From assembly GCA_964058845.1 (NCBI GenBank), contig CAXKVR010000154.1, positions 96,904 to 160,903 on the forward strand: a DNA stretch of 64,000 bases. Direction: 5' to 3'. The position numbers were made by a program, and so were the translations under genes. The notes beneath the pieces are model-generated. The model ran no database searches, was not told where the DNA came from, and worked only from the letters and a program-made list of their open reading frames with translations. This document shows positions 10,938 through 22,664 of this stretch, in pieces. Numbering within the stretch: the first letter of the stretch is position 1; every line of letters starts with the position of its first letter. The stretch is from Carex sylvatica. Taxonomy: Eukaryota; Streptophyta; Magnoliopsida; Poales; Cyperaceae.

Positions 10938-13294
10938 ACTAGGTGAACTCTTGACTTGTAATTTATCGTAGTTTGGAAAAAATCCGTGATCATTTTTGAT
11001 CTGGCAGGGTTTGGGCTATCTGAAAATTACTAGCTTTTATTTTGCTTTAAGCTGCAATTTCTGCTTCAAATTGAACTTGTCACTGGTTAACTTGCTGATT
11101 ATTTTTTGTGACATACTGTACCAAAAGAAGGCCGAATATTACATTTACATAAATTTAGCCCCTGATGTATGCTTTTTGAAAATTTTATTTTCAGGAACTT
11201 CTCATTTGTTGTCATCTTTGTAAAAAAAGGATTATTGAAAGCGTCAGAGAAAGATTTAAAGTACGCTCTAAATCCTCAAAATCTGGCAATCTCCAAAACA
11301 AGATAGATATCCTATGTACGCACATGTCGCATGGGAAATATCTACACACACCTACATTTTGAGTTTTCACAAAATTGCTCAAAGGAGATGAGTGATCATT
11401 CTCAAGTTTTGTAGGGCTTTAATAATGCATAATATGTTTTATTGGTGTTTTTAAGTGTGGTGGTTACTTTGAGGTTTTTCACAAGCAAACATGAATTTTC
11501 GCAGTGATGTATTTCTAACTTAGGTGGTGTGATGTGCAGTTCATTGCCAGTTTCTAGAGGTCGGAGTCTGAGTCTTTTAGTTTTCACAGATTCCAACCTC
11601 ATTTTTGGTTGCACAGAAACATAGTGTAATCTAATGCTAACTTTTGATGAAATGCTTGATTGCTTTGTTTGTCAATTGATATGGTCTGATGTTAATATCA
11701 GGGTTGTAAATAACAGTATACGCTCGTCGGACAGACGGGGTACTGTTGAGCGATTAATAAATATGTAGCCGATTAATTAGAATTTTGCGGATAATTTTAC
11801 ATTTTTATTAAAATTATGTTATATACTTGTAATTATTAGAATGATTAATTTAACTCATCAAACTTATCAAATAAATTTATTTTAACTTAGTTTTATTGTT
11901 AATTAACAAAATTTTATGAAAAGAAAAATGACTGACCAATTGGATATATAAATGGAAATAGATGATTTGTAACAATTTGGTCAACGTCAATGACTAATCA
12001 GACGATTAATCAAGTTAAACGGCCATTTTTTATAACACTGGTTAACAGAATTGGAATCAGCTTAAATCCTAAACTCAGATTTTAGGGTCCTGAAATTCCT
12101 CCTCTCTCTTCTTTCTCATTTGAGGAGAGAGAAGGAATTTCAGAACTTTGAAATAGGGGTAGGGATTTCAGCAGATTTGAACGCCTGAGTTAACATTACC
12201 TCCTGTTGTTCAATTGTTATTTTTTTTTTTTTTGTGCATTAGCTATGTTTGTGTTTGAGAAGTCAACAAGGTTCCATGTGTTGAACTACAAACTTGGTAC
12301 TGTATGTTGTGTGTGATACTTGATTCATTTGTTGTTGTTGGTATGAGATAACAAATACTGTTGCCTTGTTGGTTGCGCTTTTATTTATTTATTTATTTGT
12401 GTGTGAGTGTGCGGCAATTTGGGCCTCGGTCAATAGACTTTGGAAAACAAGCGATCATCCAGCTGGAATTCATTTGTCAGCTACTCACCTCACAAGGTAG
12501 TCAACTTTTAATTTGCTTCAATTGAGACAGTTTGTCAGTTCTTTTTGTCCATATCTATTGGACTGCATATGTCAGTCCATAGCAATTGCTTTCAAATGTG
12601 CTCCTACTGCCTTCTGGTTTAACTGTTGAATGGCTAATTCCTTTAGGTTTGTTCTCAAAAGCATTATGTAAAAGCATGCGTTCAAGCATTATGTGAAGCT
12701 ACAGTAACATGCATATAACGGATTAATTCGTATTATGAATTTAAACATTTATTTTTAAAGTTTTAACAATCAATTCGAATTATATATATATTCTCTGTAT
12801 GAAAATATACTTAAGATACATTTTTTTAGAATATTTTACTATCTTTTTTAGATAGTTAAAAAATTGCTACTTTTAGGTGGTCCAAATTTTCCAGATTAAG
12901 TGATTTTTTATTTATCTAAATAAAATATAGTAAAAAAAATATAAAAAATATATTTTTTCATTTTAATGAAGATGTGTACGGTGTATCATTATAAAAATCA
13001 TTATAAAAAGTAAAAACACAAGTGTGAAAATTGTAAATGTGGATTCTCCTTTGCCTCAGCCAGGTTTCAGATTAGATCCATCACTTCCCAGACTTTACTA
13101 CTTGACTTGACTCTATTTCTCTTCTTACAACTAATTCATTGCCTAGCCTGTAAACAAGCCATTCATTGCCTGGGATAAGTGGTATGAAATTCAGAATCCT
13201 TCCCCGCATATTCTCCAAATAAAGGAGAGTGCTAATATTAGATTTCGCATCATCTGAAATATCTGAAACTTTGAAACGTTCAAATAATTATACA
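10938..13294. other. Gene-free stretch between PP2C and MO25
   Basis: The first few hundred bases are presumably the 3' UTR of the phosphatase gene. No further coding sequence was recognised. Positions 12700-13030 look like a decayed palindrome related to the Mutator-like MITEs described elsewhere in the window (T-rich arm, short spacer, A-rich arm), without a recognisable duplication. Confidence 0.4.
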
Positions 13295-13295
13295 C

Positions 13296-13478
13296 AAATC
13301 TCAAAGTACAAATGTGCTATCGTCGAATAGGCATCTGTACACGTCGGTCACACAAAAGTTGAGATATCTCAGAGGATACGTGAGTCTGAGATATCTCATT
13401 TTTTGCGTGACCGACGTGTACGGATGCCTATTCGGGGGTGACATAGGGGGCCACTATTATTTGAACTTTGAGATTTGC
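13296..13478. repeat. Palindromic repeat with 'gagatatctc' core
   Basis: The left arm (13296-13357) and right arm (13400-13478) are inverted copies. The outer pair 'caaatctcaaagt'/'actttgagatttg' and inner pair 'acacgtcggtca'/'tgaccgacgtgt' are clear, and the spacer carries 'gagatatctc' twice. It is a foldback element of about 180 bp with no coding potential. Confidence 0.7.
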
Positions 13479-13539
13479 GCAGAACCGTATTGCAACGGTT
13501 AAGATTTTCCAAAAAGTCGCAATATGTGAGATATCTCAG

Positions 13540-13813
13540 AGGATGCGAATTCAGGATACATCCCCTTGCAGACTCGAATTGAGTCATTGACATCCCCTCA
13601 GGTTAACTGACTGAGCACAATTGAATCGGACGGCTCAAAATTGAAATTTTTAACTTAGCACAAATCTCGAAGCACAAAAATACTGCCCCAGCCATCCCGA
13701 ACAGACACTAGCTGATATTAAATCTGGACCGTCCGTTTTAATTGTGTTGAGTCAGCTAACTGGGAGGGGAAATAAATCTGCTGCGATTCTTAGGAATACG
13801 GATCCTGCGAACT
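13540..13813. repeat. MITE with 'aaataaatctgctgcgattc' terminus
   Basis: It has inverted internal arms ('ggttaactgactgagcac' against 'gtgttgagtcagctaact', and 'cggacggctc' against 'ggaccgtccg') and a right part containing 'aaataaatctgctgcgatt'. That string also terminates the element nested at 29318-29481, so they are related. The exact ends are uncertain. Confidence 0.45.
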
Positions 13814-14030
13814 CATGCTTTTATTAATTGTTCTTCGTTCGAGAGAAATATATTAAAAACTGAAAAGCACAACTCTGACCTTAACTCTCCATGATCCACC
13901 GACTAACCAAATCTCTCCTCTATTTATTTATTTAATTATTTCTACGAGTCTATGTCCTCTGACGGTCTGACCTTACTCTGAAAGTCTCTCTCTCTCTCTC
14001 TCATCTTGCTCTCGCGCATCTGTGACTGTG

Positions 14031-14144
14031 ATGGCGTTCTTCTTCAAGGCAGCTTCGTCCAAGGGGCGCTCGTCGTCTCCAATGGAGATTGTCAGATGCA
14101 CCAAGGAATCTCTTGTTGCTGTCCGTGATAGAAATGCCGCAAAG
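14031..14144 (+). CDS. Second MO25-type first exon (alternative exon or orphan duplicate)
   Basis: A 38-codon open segment from ATG to AAG, followed by a GT donor in phase 0. By eye it is about 60% identical at protein level to the first exon of the MO25 gene at 16510 (shared FFFKAA, SKGR, SP.EIV, KESL). Both exons have the same length, phase and closing AAG|GT. A CT tract (about 13986-14003) precedes it, as at the downstream copy. No sequence resembling MO25 exon 2 was found between 14145 and 16509. It is therefore either an alternative first exon spliced to 17628 or the remnant of a partial tandem duplication. The intact frame and donor favour function but do not prove it. Confidence 0.6.
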
Positions 14145-14779
14145 GTTAATTTGTCTCTTACTTCACTCTTGCAAATTTACATTTTTTGTACTACTAGCTT
14201 CTAGCTTCTAGGTCATGATAGCAATGTCTCTGTTCGAGCTTGAGTTCGTGCGTTTCTTTAAAACAAAAAAAAGAGAGGAAAAATAACACTTTATTCTGTG
14301 CATTGCAGTCGTTATAAACTCCACACAAAAGGTTTACAACTTTTCAGATTTTTGTCACTTTTTTGGTGTTCTGGGGAATATTAGTGTTCATCAAGAGATG
14401 GTTTGTGACTTCACTTTTCCCCCTCTTTCTGTGCCTCTATTGAATTTCCAAAACGGTTGAATTCAAGTGTCTTATGTCTGTTTTTTTTCTTTTTTGGGGG
14501 AAAAAATCATGTGCATAACTATTGATAATAAACAAAGAGGCCAGCTTCCTGTAGAGGCAGGAAATACACAGCTGGCGCAAAATTTTAGAATGTGATATAT
14601 ATTTTTTTAGTTTTTTTTTTTCTGAGTACAAGCATAAATATATATATTTTTTTTGGAAAATAAGAAAAATACAGTGTTTTTTTCATCACTCGGTGAGCTG
14701 GGCAGTCTAATGGGGGCGCTTGGAAGCATTTGTATGTACTTGATTCACACGAATTTTAAAGCTCTAATCGGACATCAAG

Positions 14780-14872
14780 CAAAATCTGGTCTGATGTCCA
14801 TCAAATAGCCTCCAATTCTCTTTCGTAAGGAAGAAGAGCAAACGCGAAAATTGGACATCAGACCAGATTTTG
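14780..14872. repeat. Perfect 21-bp inverted repeat hairpin
   Basis: Positions 14780-14800 and 14852-14872 are exact reverse complements (left arm contains 'tctggtctgatgtcca') with a 51-bp spacer. It lies between the two MO25 first exons. It may be the remains of a small MITE or a hairpin in a primary transcript. There is no coding content. Confidence 0.75.
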
Positions 14873-15052
14873 TCTCATTTTCAACATGAGACTGAATGCG
14901 ATTGAACATATGGGACTGAATGCGATTGGAGTCGTTCAATCTGTGTCAGAATCCATGCTCATTTGATCAGTACAAATCTTGATATTGATGTTTATTGAAA
15001 ATGCTCCGACCGAATGAATTCGTATGACCTAAGGTGACAAAATATTTATGTT

Positions 15053-15155
15053 GAGATCTGAACCGTCCAATCAAAATCTACACGATTATTAAAGGAGTCC
15101 CTTGCGTTCTACACTTTTACCTCGGCCCGAATTTCTATTGATTCAAACAGAAATA
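15053..15155. repeat. Short MITE, 'ggaccgtc' family (copy 2)
   Basis: It contains 'gaaccgtccaatcaaaatc' and ends in 'aaacagaaatattctgttac', matching the copies at 6375 and 36015. The right half is more diverged. No duplication was identified. Confidence 0.4.
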
Positions 15156-15270
15156 TTCTGTTACCTCAGAGGATATGGATTTCGATCGAATTTGATCCAG
15201 TATCCATTAAATTAACAAATGCCCCTTGAGCTGTTGCCTAGATTTGATTTTCTGAAAACGCCATTTATTT

Positions 15271-15479
15271 AGGAATAAAATATGCTGTGATCCGAATATC
15301 TGCTATAGTACTTTGAAATTTCTATTTTTCTTAATTTCACCGTTTATTTTTTTCAGTACACGCATCTCTAAATAGCTAATTTTTCTGTGCATGCATCTCG
15401 AAAAAATTAACAGTTAAATTTGAAAAACAGAAATTTTAAGATACTGTAGCAGGATTTGGATGCAGCAGATTTGTTTCTA
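15271..15479. repeat. MITE related to the nested 29.3-kb element
   Basis: The two ends are inverted: 'aggaataaaatatgctgtg' on the left and 'cagcagatttgtttct' on the right. The interior carries 'gcatctctaaata' and 'gcatgcatctcgaaa', close to the interior of 29318-29481. It is a diverged copy of the same family. Confidence 0.45.
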
Positions 15480-15671
15480 TTTATTTAAGCTTCAGTTTTC
15501 TTCTACTGGGCTATCATGTACCTATTGTTTGATATTGTGCCTGGGCTTAAAGGCTGTATTTGGAAAAGTATATATTGTGGGGCTTTACATTGGATCTGTA
15601 GTCTTTACTTTTTAGGCCTGCTTCGTGAAATTTAAAATAAGTTCTAATAGAAAAATGTATATCTTGAGTAA

Positions 15672-16084
15672 GAGATGGTTTAAATGCATTCAAATTTTTG
15701 TGTACTCAAATGTATTTTATTTTTTATCTTCGTTTTCAAAGTCAAAACAGTTAATTCGAACCGTTAGATGCGATCTATATATTAAGATGTATTTGGAGAT
15801 CAAATTTTATATTTTTTGGAACTTTTTTACTATATTTTAGATTTATTGAAAATCGCTGTTTTTTTATGGCCCAGATTTGCTAAAAACAGCAATTTTCAAT
15901 AAATCTAAAAAAATAGTAAAAAAATTTCAAAAAATGTAAAATTTGGTCTCCAAGCACATCTTAATATATAGATCGCATCTAACAGTTCGGATTGACTATT
16001 CGGACTTTAAAAATGAAGAAAAATGATTTGCAAGATAAGGTGCATTTGGATGCACAAAAATTTGGGTGCATTTGAACCCTCCTC
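15672..16084. mobile_element. Palindromic Mutator-like MITE, 9-bp TSD
   Basis: The 413-bp element is a near-complete foldback. The left arm begins 'gagatggtttaaatgca' and the right arm closes with 'gcatttgaaccctcctc'. Internally, 'cagcaattttcaataaatc' faces its complement across a short spacer. It is flanked by an exact 9-bp direct repeat 'cttgagtaa' (15663-15671, 16085-16093). Nine-bp duplications with long TIRs are typical of Mutator-like elements. It lies upstream of the main MO25 first exon. Confidence 0.85.
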
Positions 16085-16509
16085 CTTGAGTAAATAACGT
16101 GAATACATATGTGAGTTTTTGAAAATTAAAAAGATAGATATGATAGCATTAAAGTTTTTGAATATATACTGAAAATTGCTCATGTTGAACTACTTAATGT
16201 CTTTACGATCACTACACAAGGAAAAGCTCCTGTATTTTCGTTTTGTGTTTTAATGAAACCAGGGGCTTTATCCAATTTTTTATTTTTATTTTAAAGAGAG
16301 AGAGAAATATAAATATAAGATTACAAGGAGACCACATAGAATTCGTCAATTCCATTTCTTGTTTCACAGGTTCCGATCTGACCCTTGTAGACTCTATAGA
16401 GCGACTTTTCTGTCGTGAAGGAGACGCGACAGACAACAGCAAAGCCTTGGTTCAACAACCAAATCTCTCCATACGCTGATCTCTCTCTCTCTCTTTCTCT
16501 CCCTCTCCA

Positions 16510-19500
16510 ATGTCGTTCTTCTTCAAAGCTGCGGTGTCCAAGGGGCGCCCCACCTCTCCAGTCGAGATCGTGAAACTAATCAAGGAGTCCCTTCTCGCAC
16601 TGGACACTAAAACAGTTGCCAAGGTTTCCGACCTTTTCAATTTACCCCCTTCATAATACCTCTATCAGTGTCAGTAAATCATGCTAATGTCATTCTTAAT
16701 TGGGATCTGATTTGTGCACTATTGTTTCTGTAATGCAATTTGTCATTGTAATGGGGGGAGATCTAGATCATGATTTCTCTTTTCCCTTTTCTTTTCTGAA
16801 AATAGATGAACCAGTGTACTGCCTAATTTAATTGTTAGTAAATTCAAACTTTGCCATGAATGCGACTTGAGTCGGGATAACACTCGTCATAGACAAGAAT
16901 TTTACTGTTGTTGATTCAACTTTTACTTGAATCATATATGGAAGTTCCTTTGCTCACTGCTTGTGGGTTGTGAGTTGTGATTGAGCTTAGTGGATTTGCT
17001 TTTTTCTTGAGTTGCTATCATTAGATCATACGTATCCTCAAAATACCATTCATATGGCAATCCCTTTAAAACGATTTTGCATTCTTTAGTACCCAACTTT
17101 TCTGATTAACTGTAAGTTGTATAATTAGTTGGTGTTTGTTTACTACAAAAACTGTCAGTTGTATAATTAAGCACATAAAAGGTCAAAACAGAGCAATTAG
17201 GACAAAAAGGAAAGTTTTTAAGAAGTCAAACTGGTACATACTGGGTATGCAATTATACGTCGAGGCAGACTGGTAGTGAAATCTATGGGTGTTTAAAAAC
17301 TACCTGGTATTATTATACCGTTGACGTGCATCACTGAAAAACCAGTTTTCAGGCAATAGTGTAATACTTTGTTGAGACTGGAAGTATTGTGAAAAAAACA
17401 ACCTACCTTAGTGTAGGTTTTAGGTCTTCAAATAAATCTAAATCACCATCTTTAATGCAATTTTGCAATTAAGCACAAACAAATTAAATAATAGATTGAT
17501 AATTATGTTATGTTGTGTGAAACTTCTGGTTAGTCAAGATTCTGCACTAAAAATATGAACTGGAAATTATTTTTTAACTGCAATATACTTCAATCATCAT
17601 TTATATTACAGCCTGTAAATTTTATAGGCACTGGAGGATGTAGAGAAGAACATTAGTTTTTTGCGACAAACACTTGTCGGTGATAGAGAAACTGAGCCAA
17701 ATCAAGAATTAATCATGCAAATAGCCATTGAGATTTGCAAAGAGGATGTGCTTTCTCTATTTGTGCACAAGTTGCCTTCTTTGGGTTGGGAAGTATGTAC
17801 CACCTTTACCTTTTGTATAATATAGTTATTTTTTGGTTCTGTGCAAGAAACTTAATGTTTACATTTTTGTCAAAAAATACTATGCTATGGAAGATTATGT
17901 CACGAAATATTCTTTAAGGTAATGATACCAAGTCTACCTAGAAAAGTATAGTCAGGTAGGTATATACAAGAAAACCAGTACCAATATATAGCAACTGAAG
18001 TTGAAATAAATAAATTAATGAAATGTATTTTAGGAAATGTTCAGAGTTGAGATATTTGGAAGATTTTTCTTTATGCACAAAAACTTTGGATACCAACTTG
18101 TGGTGTTCTAGGGGTTGAGGTTACTCTTGGAACATTATCTTTGTTGTTGCATGACTATTAATTATAATTTATATTATTTTTCGTGTAGGCGAGAAAAGAT
18201 TTGGTGAATTGCTGGTGTGTTTTATTGTGGCAGAAGGTAGGATTGAACTGTTGTTGTGTTCAATATTTGGAGAACCATGTCGAGCTTCTAGATTTCCTAG
18301 TTGTATGGTAAGTTTGTTTATTCTTGTAAAAATGTCTGTTTTTCTAATTACACCCAACATTTTTGCAATACGTGCAGATAACAAAATATTTATTCTAATT
18401 GCATCTGACATGCAATTCTTCTGAGATATTTGCATGTACAATTAAACCTTTAAAATGGTGAAAATCCTACAATACAAAACCCTAAATCCATCTCCCCATA
18501 AATGATATTTGCTAATAAATGATGTGGTGATTTTTGTGAATAAATGAAAAGATGTTGGTGTGTATGCACTATTACTATCCTGAGATACTCTATAGAAGAA
18601 TTGTGTATAACAATAATTCTAATATATATGCCAGCTACAATAACATTGAAATTGCATTGAATTGTGGCAACATGTTGAGGGAGTGCATCAAGCATGAATC
18701 TCTTGCTAAGTAAGTTTCTTATTTTCCTGATTTGTGTTTTCTTGTTGACCGAAATTCAATCTTTTTCACCCTTTAATTTTTTGTTTTCCTCTGTTAACAG
18801 GAGGCCTAAATTAAGAATAAATGCTTCAAAGTGGCAATTTAATCCAATTTTGCACAATCAACAGTGCTAGTTACGATCTTGTTTCCTTATAAACCTCAAT
18901 GTACCCTGATTTGTGAAACTAAACCAATGCAAGTAAACTAGGAAAATTGGTACTTATCCATGTGTTTGCTGAGTGTATTATAAGTGCTACCACATTTAGC
19001 CAATGATATTGTCAGGCCACAATGTTTGTGATTTTATTTCTGATCAAATTGATTTAATTCTAGTGGTGCATTTCAGATATATACTTGAGTCAGCTAGCTT
19101 TGAGTTATTCTTTAAGTATGCCGAGCTGCCTAATTTTGACATTGCTTCAGATGCTCTCTGTACTTTCAAGGTTAAGTTTCATTATCTATTCATTAATGGT
19201 GCTTTTATATTTGTCTGACTTGTTAATCTATATAGTTGAGCTGATTACTTCACAAATTTTAACAATGGTTTTTGATTCATTTAGCTAAATTTGAATATTG
19301 GTAGTGAAGTTTCTTGAATGCACAGTACTTGCCATGCTGCATGTATATACAAATCCATGAATGATTCAGTAGAGCTACTGTTGTGGCCCTTGTGGTAGTT
19401 TGAGGAACTTCGTGTGAAACCTTATTAAGCCTTATAAATGTAATGGCAATAAGTTGCACACTGAATTGGTATTTGATGCTGTATGTGAGTGATATAATAA

Positions 19501-22500
19501 ATCCATATACTTTAGAAATCTGGTATGAAAGTTCTTTTTTGACAAATTAACAGGATTTGCTGACAAAGCATGAGATGGTAGTATCTGAATTTTTGGGCTC
19601 CCATTATGAACAGGTTTGTACCGATAGCATTTATGTCAAGCTTTTATCATGAAACAAAAAATAAATAAATTTGTTCATTGTCTTTAGAAGGCATGAAAAA
19701 ACAACAAATATCTCATTTACAACTCAATACTTGTGTCACTGTTATCCATGCCCTCCCATGTTGTCTTCAAACAACCTATGTTGATCCCCCCTCTCACTTA
19801 GAGATATTGTGAGGAACAAAGGTCCTTCTAGTATGTTTTAAGTAAATTGGGAACAGAGTTTGTTGGTTATGATTATTTGTTTTGGTATATCGTTGAGGGT
19901 TCCAATACCTCATGCTTTTCATACCTCATCATACCTCATATTTTATATCTTCGTTTTCAAAGTTCAAACTGTCGATCTGAATCGCTCAACATGATATCCA
20001 TACTAACATATGCTTGGGAATGAAATTTTACAATTTTTGGAATTTTTTTAATATTTTTGTAAGATAGGTACAAAAATCACTGTTTCTGGACCGTTCAAAA
20101 ACAGTGATTTTCTACCTATCTAAAAATATAGTAATTTTTTTCCAAAAATTATAAAATTTGGTTTTCAAGCATATTTTAATATGGATATCATGTTAAGCGG
20201 TTCAGATCGACAGTTTGGACTTTGAAAATGAAGATATAAATTGTGAGGCATGATGAGCTATGAAAAGCATGAGGTATTGGAATCCCTCCTCTTGTTGAAA
20301 TTATAAATTCTGCTGCAACATAATGAAATTATATAATATCTGCATCTTATTAATTACCCCTGAATCTGCATTGATCATTTTTTTGTGTTCAATGTTTCAG
20401 TTCTTTGAGCTTTATGCAAAGTTAGTGACCTCTACAAATTATCTCACAAGAAGACAATCGGTGAAGGTTAGAAACCTCAAATAGTGTATATCCACATGTA
20501 AATAACATGCTTCTGATTATGAAGTTTCAAAAATTGTGTAAATAACACAATAACATTTGAGCTGCTTATAGCCTCGAGTAAAAAGGAGAACAAAAACCCT
20601 CGCAACCGCTGCAAAGTGGTAATTTAGTTTGATAATGGTATGATAGACCAAATTACGGAGCCAAACATTAAGATCTGTATTATTGATGCTTTCTCTTATC
20701 CAAAGCATTTCCCATATAAGAAATTTATTGAATGTTTCTTTAATATATAGGGATTAAAAGCACAGAAACAATCTGGTCCTTTACCCTCATTTGTGTTATT
20801 AGAAGAATAGTGAGCATGGAGATCCTTTTAGAAAAAAGTTTGGAGACATTTTTTTAATGTATGGATGGTCTTTCCCATTCTAGGAGTGAGAAAGTTTCTG
20901 CATTTACACATGAAACTGTCCATAAAAATATTAACTTATGAAACTATTTGATTATACATGCAGTTTTTATCTGAGTTTCTATTGGAGCCTCCCAATTCAC
21001 ATATTATGAAGCGATACATCTTGGAGGTTCGGTATTTAAAACCTGTGATGGCATTGCTCAAGGTACTGTTAGCATCTTAGTTATTCTTTCCCTTTCACAG
21101 TTCCTAGTTTTTTATGCATAATCAAGTGGTAGTAGCTGCCTTCTTGGATTAACTGTCTGGAAGTAGCCCCATTTTGCACCATTCATATTAACTTCACTTC
21201 AACGGGGCTGCCCTCTCTATTGTTCAATGTTAGGTTTAATGCAGGCCAATGGAACCCAAATTTAATAGTCCCCGTATTATGTATTGCACTGACCCTATGC
21301 GCACCTTTGTAAACATTCGGAGTGGATTGTATCAAATTCATGTAATAAAATAAACCAGCATTGCAGATTTTTTTTTTTTGTTATTATTCTCTGATTGCAT
21401 TGCTAGTAGCAATTTAGACGACTTGTCTGGATGTCACTCACTTAAACTATATCCACACTTCAATTGGTCACTCAGCTTTTATTTTTCCCTTTACAACCAG
21501 AGTCCAACTTAGGTTAATTAAATCCGACGGTGTCTCCTATCGCAGCCAAAAGCAAACCAAATTGTTTTTAAGAAATAATTTCATGCAAAATACTGATTTA
21601 TTGGTCATACTTCTAAGACCTTGTTTTTTACTAATTAAATGGCACAATTAGTTATTCAAAATCTCAAATGCAATTATATGAACCATATGTTCAAACAAAT
21701 CACAGTTTTTTTGACATATTTTTTTGCTAAGAAAATTACTATATGAAAAATTGTACATTCTGGGCATTTTGAACTAAGTGAATAGAAGGGTCTAATTCAA
21801 ACATAATGAAAGTTGAGTTCCTGAGAGGGAACCAATCAAAGGTCGGTGACCTTTTTGAATCAGTTGATTGTCTTTTAACTGATTCTATTTATTTTCTTGA
21901 TTTTTGCATGTATACTTATCATTTGCTGATGTGCAGGATTCAAGCAAAAATATAAAGATTTGTGCCTTTCATATTTTCAAGGTATTATCTCTACTCAATT
22001 GTTTCAAGTCACTGAATTATATGTGTTTTGAATTAAATTGAAAACAAAATATTCATCATCTATTCATTTGCGTTCTTGTATTGTTATTTTTCTTTTAACA
22101 GGTGTTTGTGGCCAATCCAAACAAATCCCAGGATATAATAGCAGTGTTAGTAGAAAACCACGAAGAGTTGTTAGAACTAATACATAATCTCCCAATGACT
22201 AGAGGTACTTATAAAATATGATTTTAATTTATTTTGTTTTCCCCTGCATGGCTGCACCTACCTATCATGAAATCAGCACTGAGCCATTTATTACTTGTAA
22301 GAACCGATAGCAAGGTTTTATATGGGTACCAAGCCCAGCAACTGCAATATCATAATTTATATTCATTAGCTTTAAGGAAAGAGATTTATTTTTTATTTTT
22401 TTCTAAACAGCACCATCATTGAGTTGTACGGCCAACTGTGAAAAGTGTGCCATTTTTAAAGTGAATATAAAGGGAACCTGGGGAATATTGGTCATGACCA

Positions 22501-22664
22501 AGTGATTAGTTGCTCTCTTGCAATGACATTTTATTTCAATTTCATGCTTCACGTGAGCTTATTTATGTCTGTTCATAGGTGAAGATGAGCAACTAGAAGA
22601 AGAGGTAGAGCTAATTGTTAAGGAAATAGAAAGGTTGTCACGTGGGGCAAATGTGAGACGGTGA
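16510..22664 (+). CDS. MO25/CAB39-like scaffold protein (11 exons)
   Basis: Exons: 16510-16623, 17628-17792, 18189-18307, 18635-18709, 19077-19170, 19554-19613, 20401-20466, 20964-21062, 21937-21981, 22102-22204, 22579-22664; all phases agree and give 341 aa, the usual family length. MO25 proteins are helical-repeat (armadillo-like) adaptors that bind and activate STE20/germinal-centre kinases and act in polarity and cytokinesis. Conserved stretches include CKEDVLSLFVHKL, MLRECIKHESLAKYIL, LPNFDIASDA, NYLTRRQSVKFLSEFLLEP and KICAFHIFKVFVANP. From memory it follows the Arabidopsis At2g03410 type (start SFFFKAA) rather than the GLFKSK type. A CT tract (about 16479-16507) abuts the start codon. 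An alternative first exon may exist at 14031. Kinase partner unknown. Confidence 0.9.
19895..20291. mobile_element. Palindromic Mutator-like MITE in MO25 intron 6
   Basis: A foldback of about 397 bp starting 'gagggttccaatacctca' and ending 'gaggtattggaatccctcctc' in inverted form. The inner arms are 'aaaaatcactgttt' and 'aaacagtgatttt'. Sub-terminal 'cttcgttttcaaagttc' matches the element at 15672. No exact duplication was seen. It sits wholly within the intron between exons 6 and 7. Confidence 0.75.
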
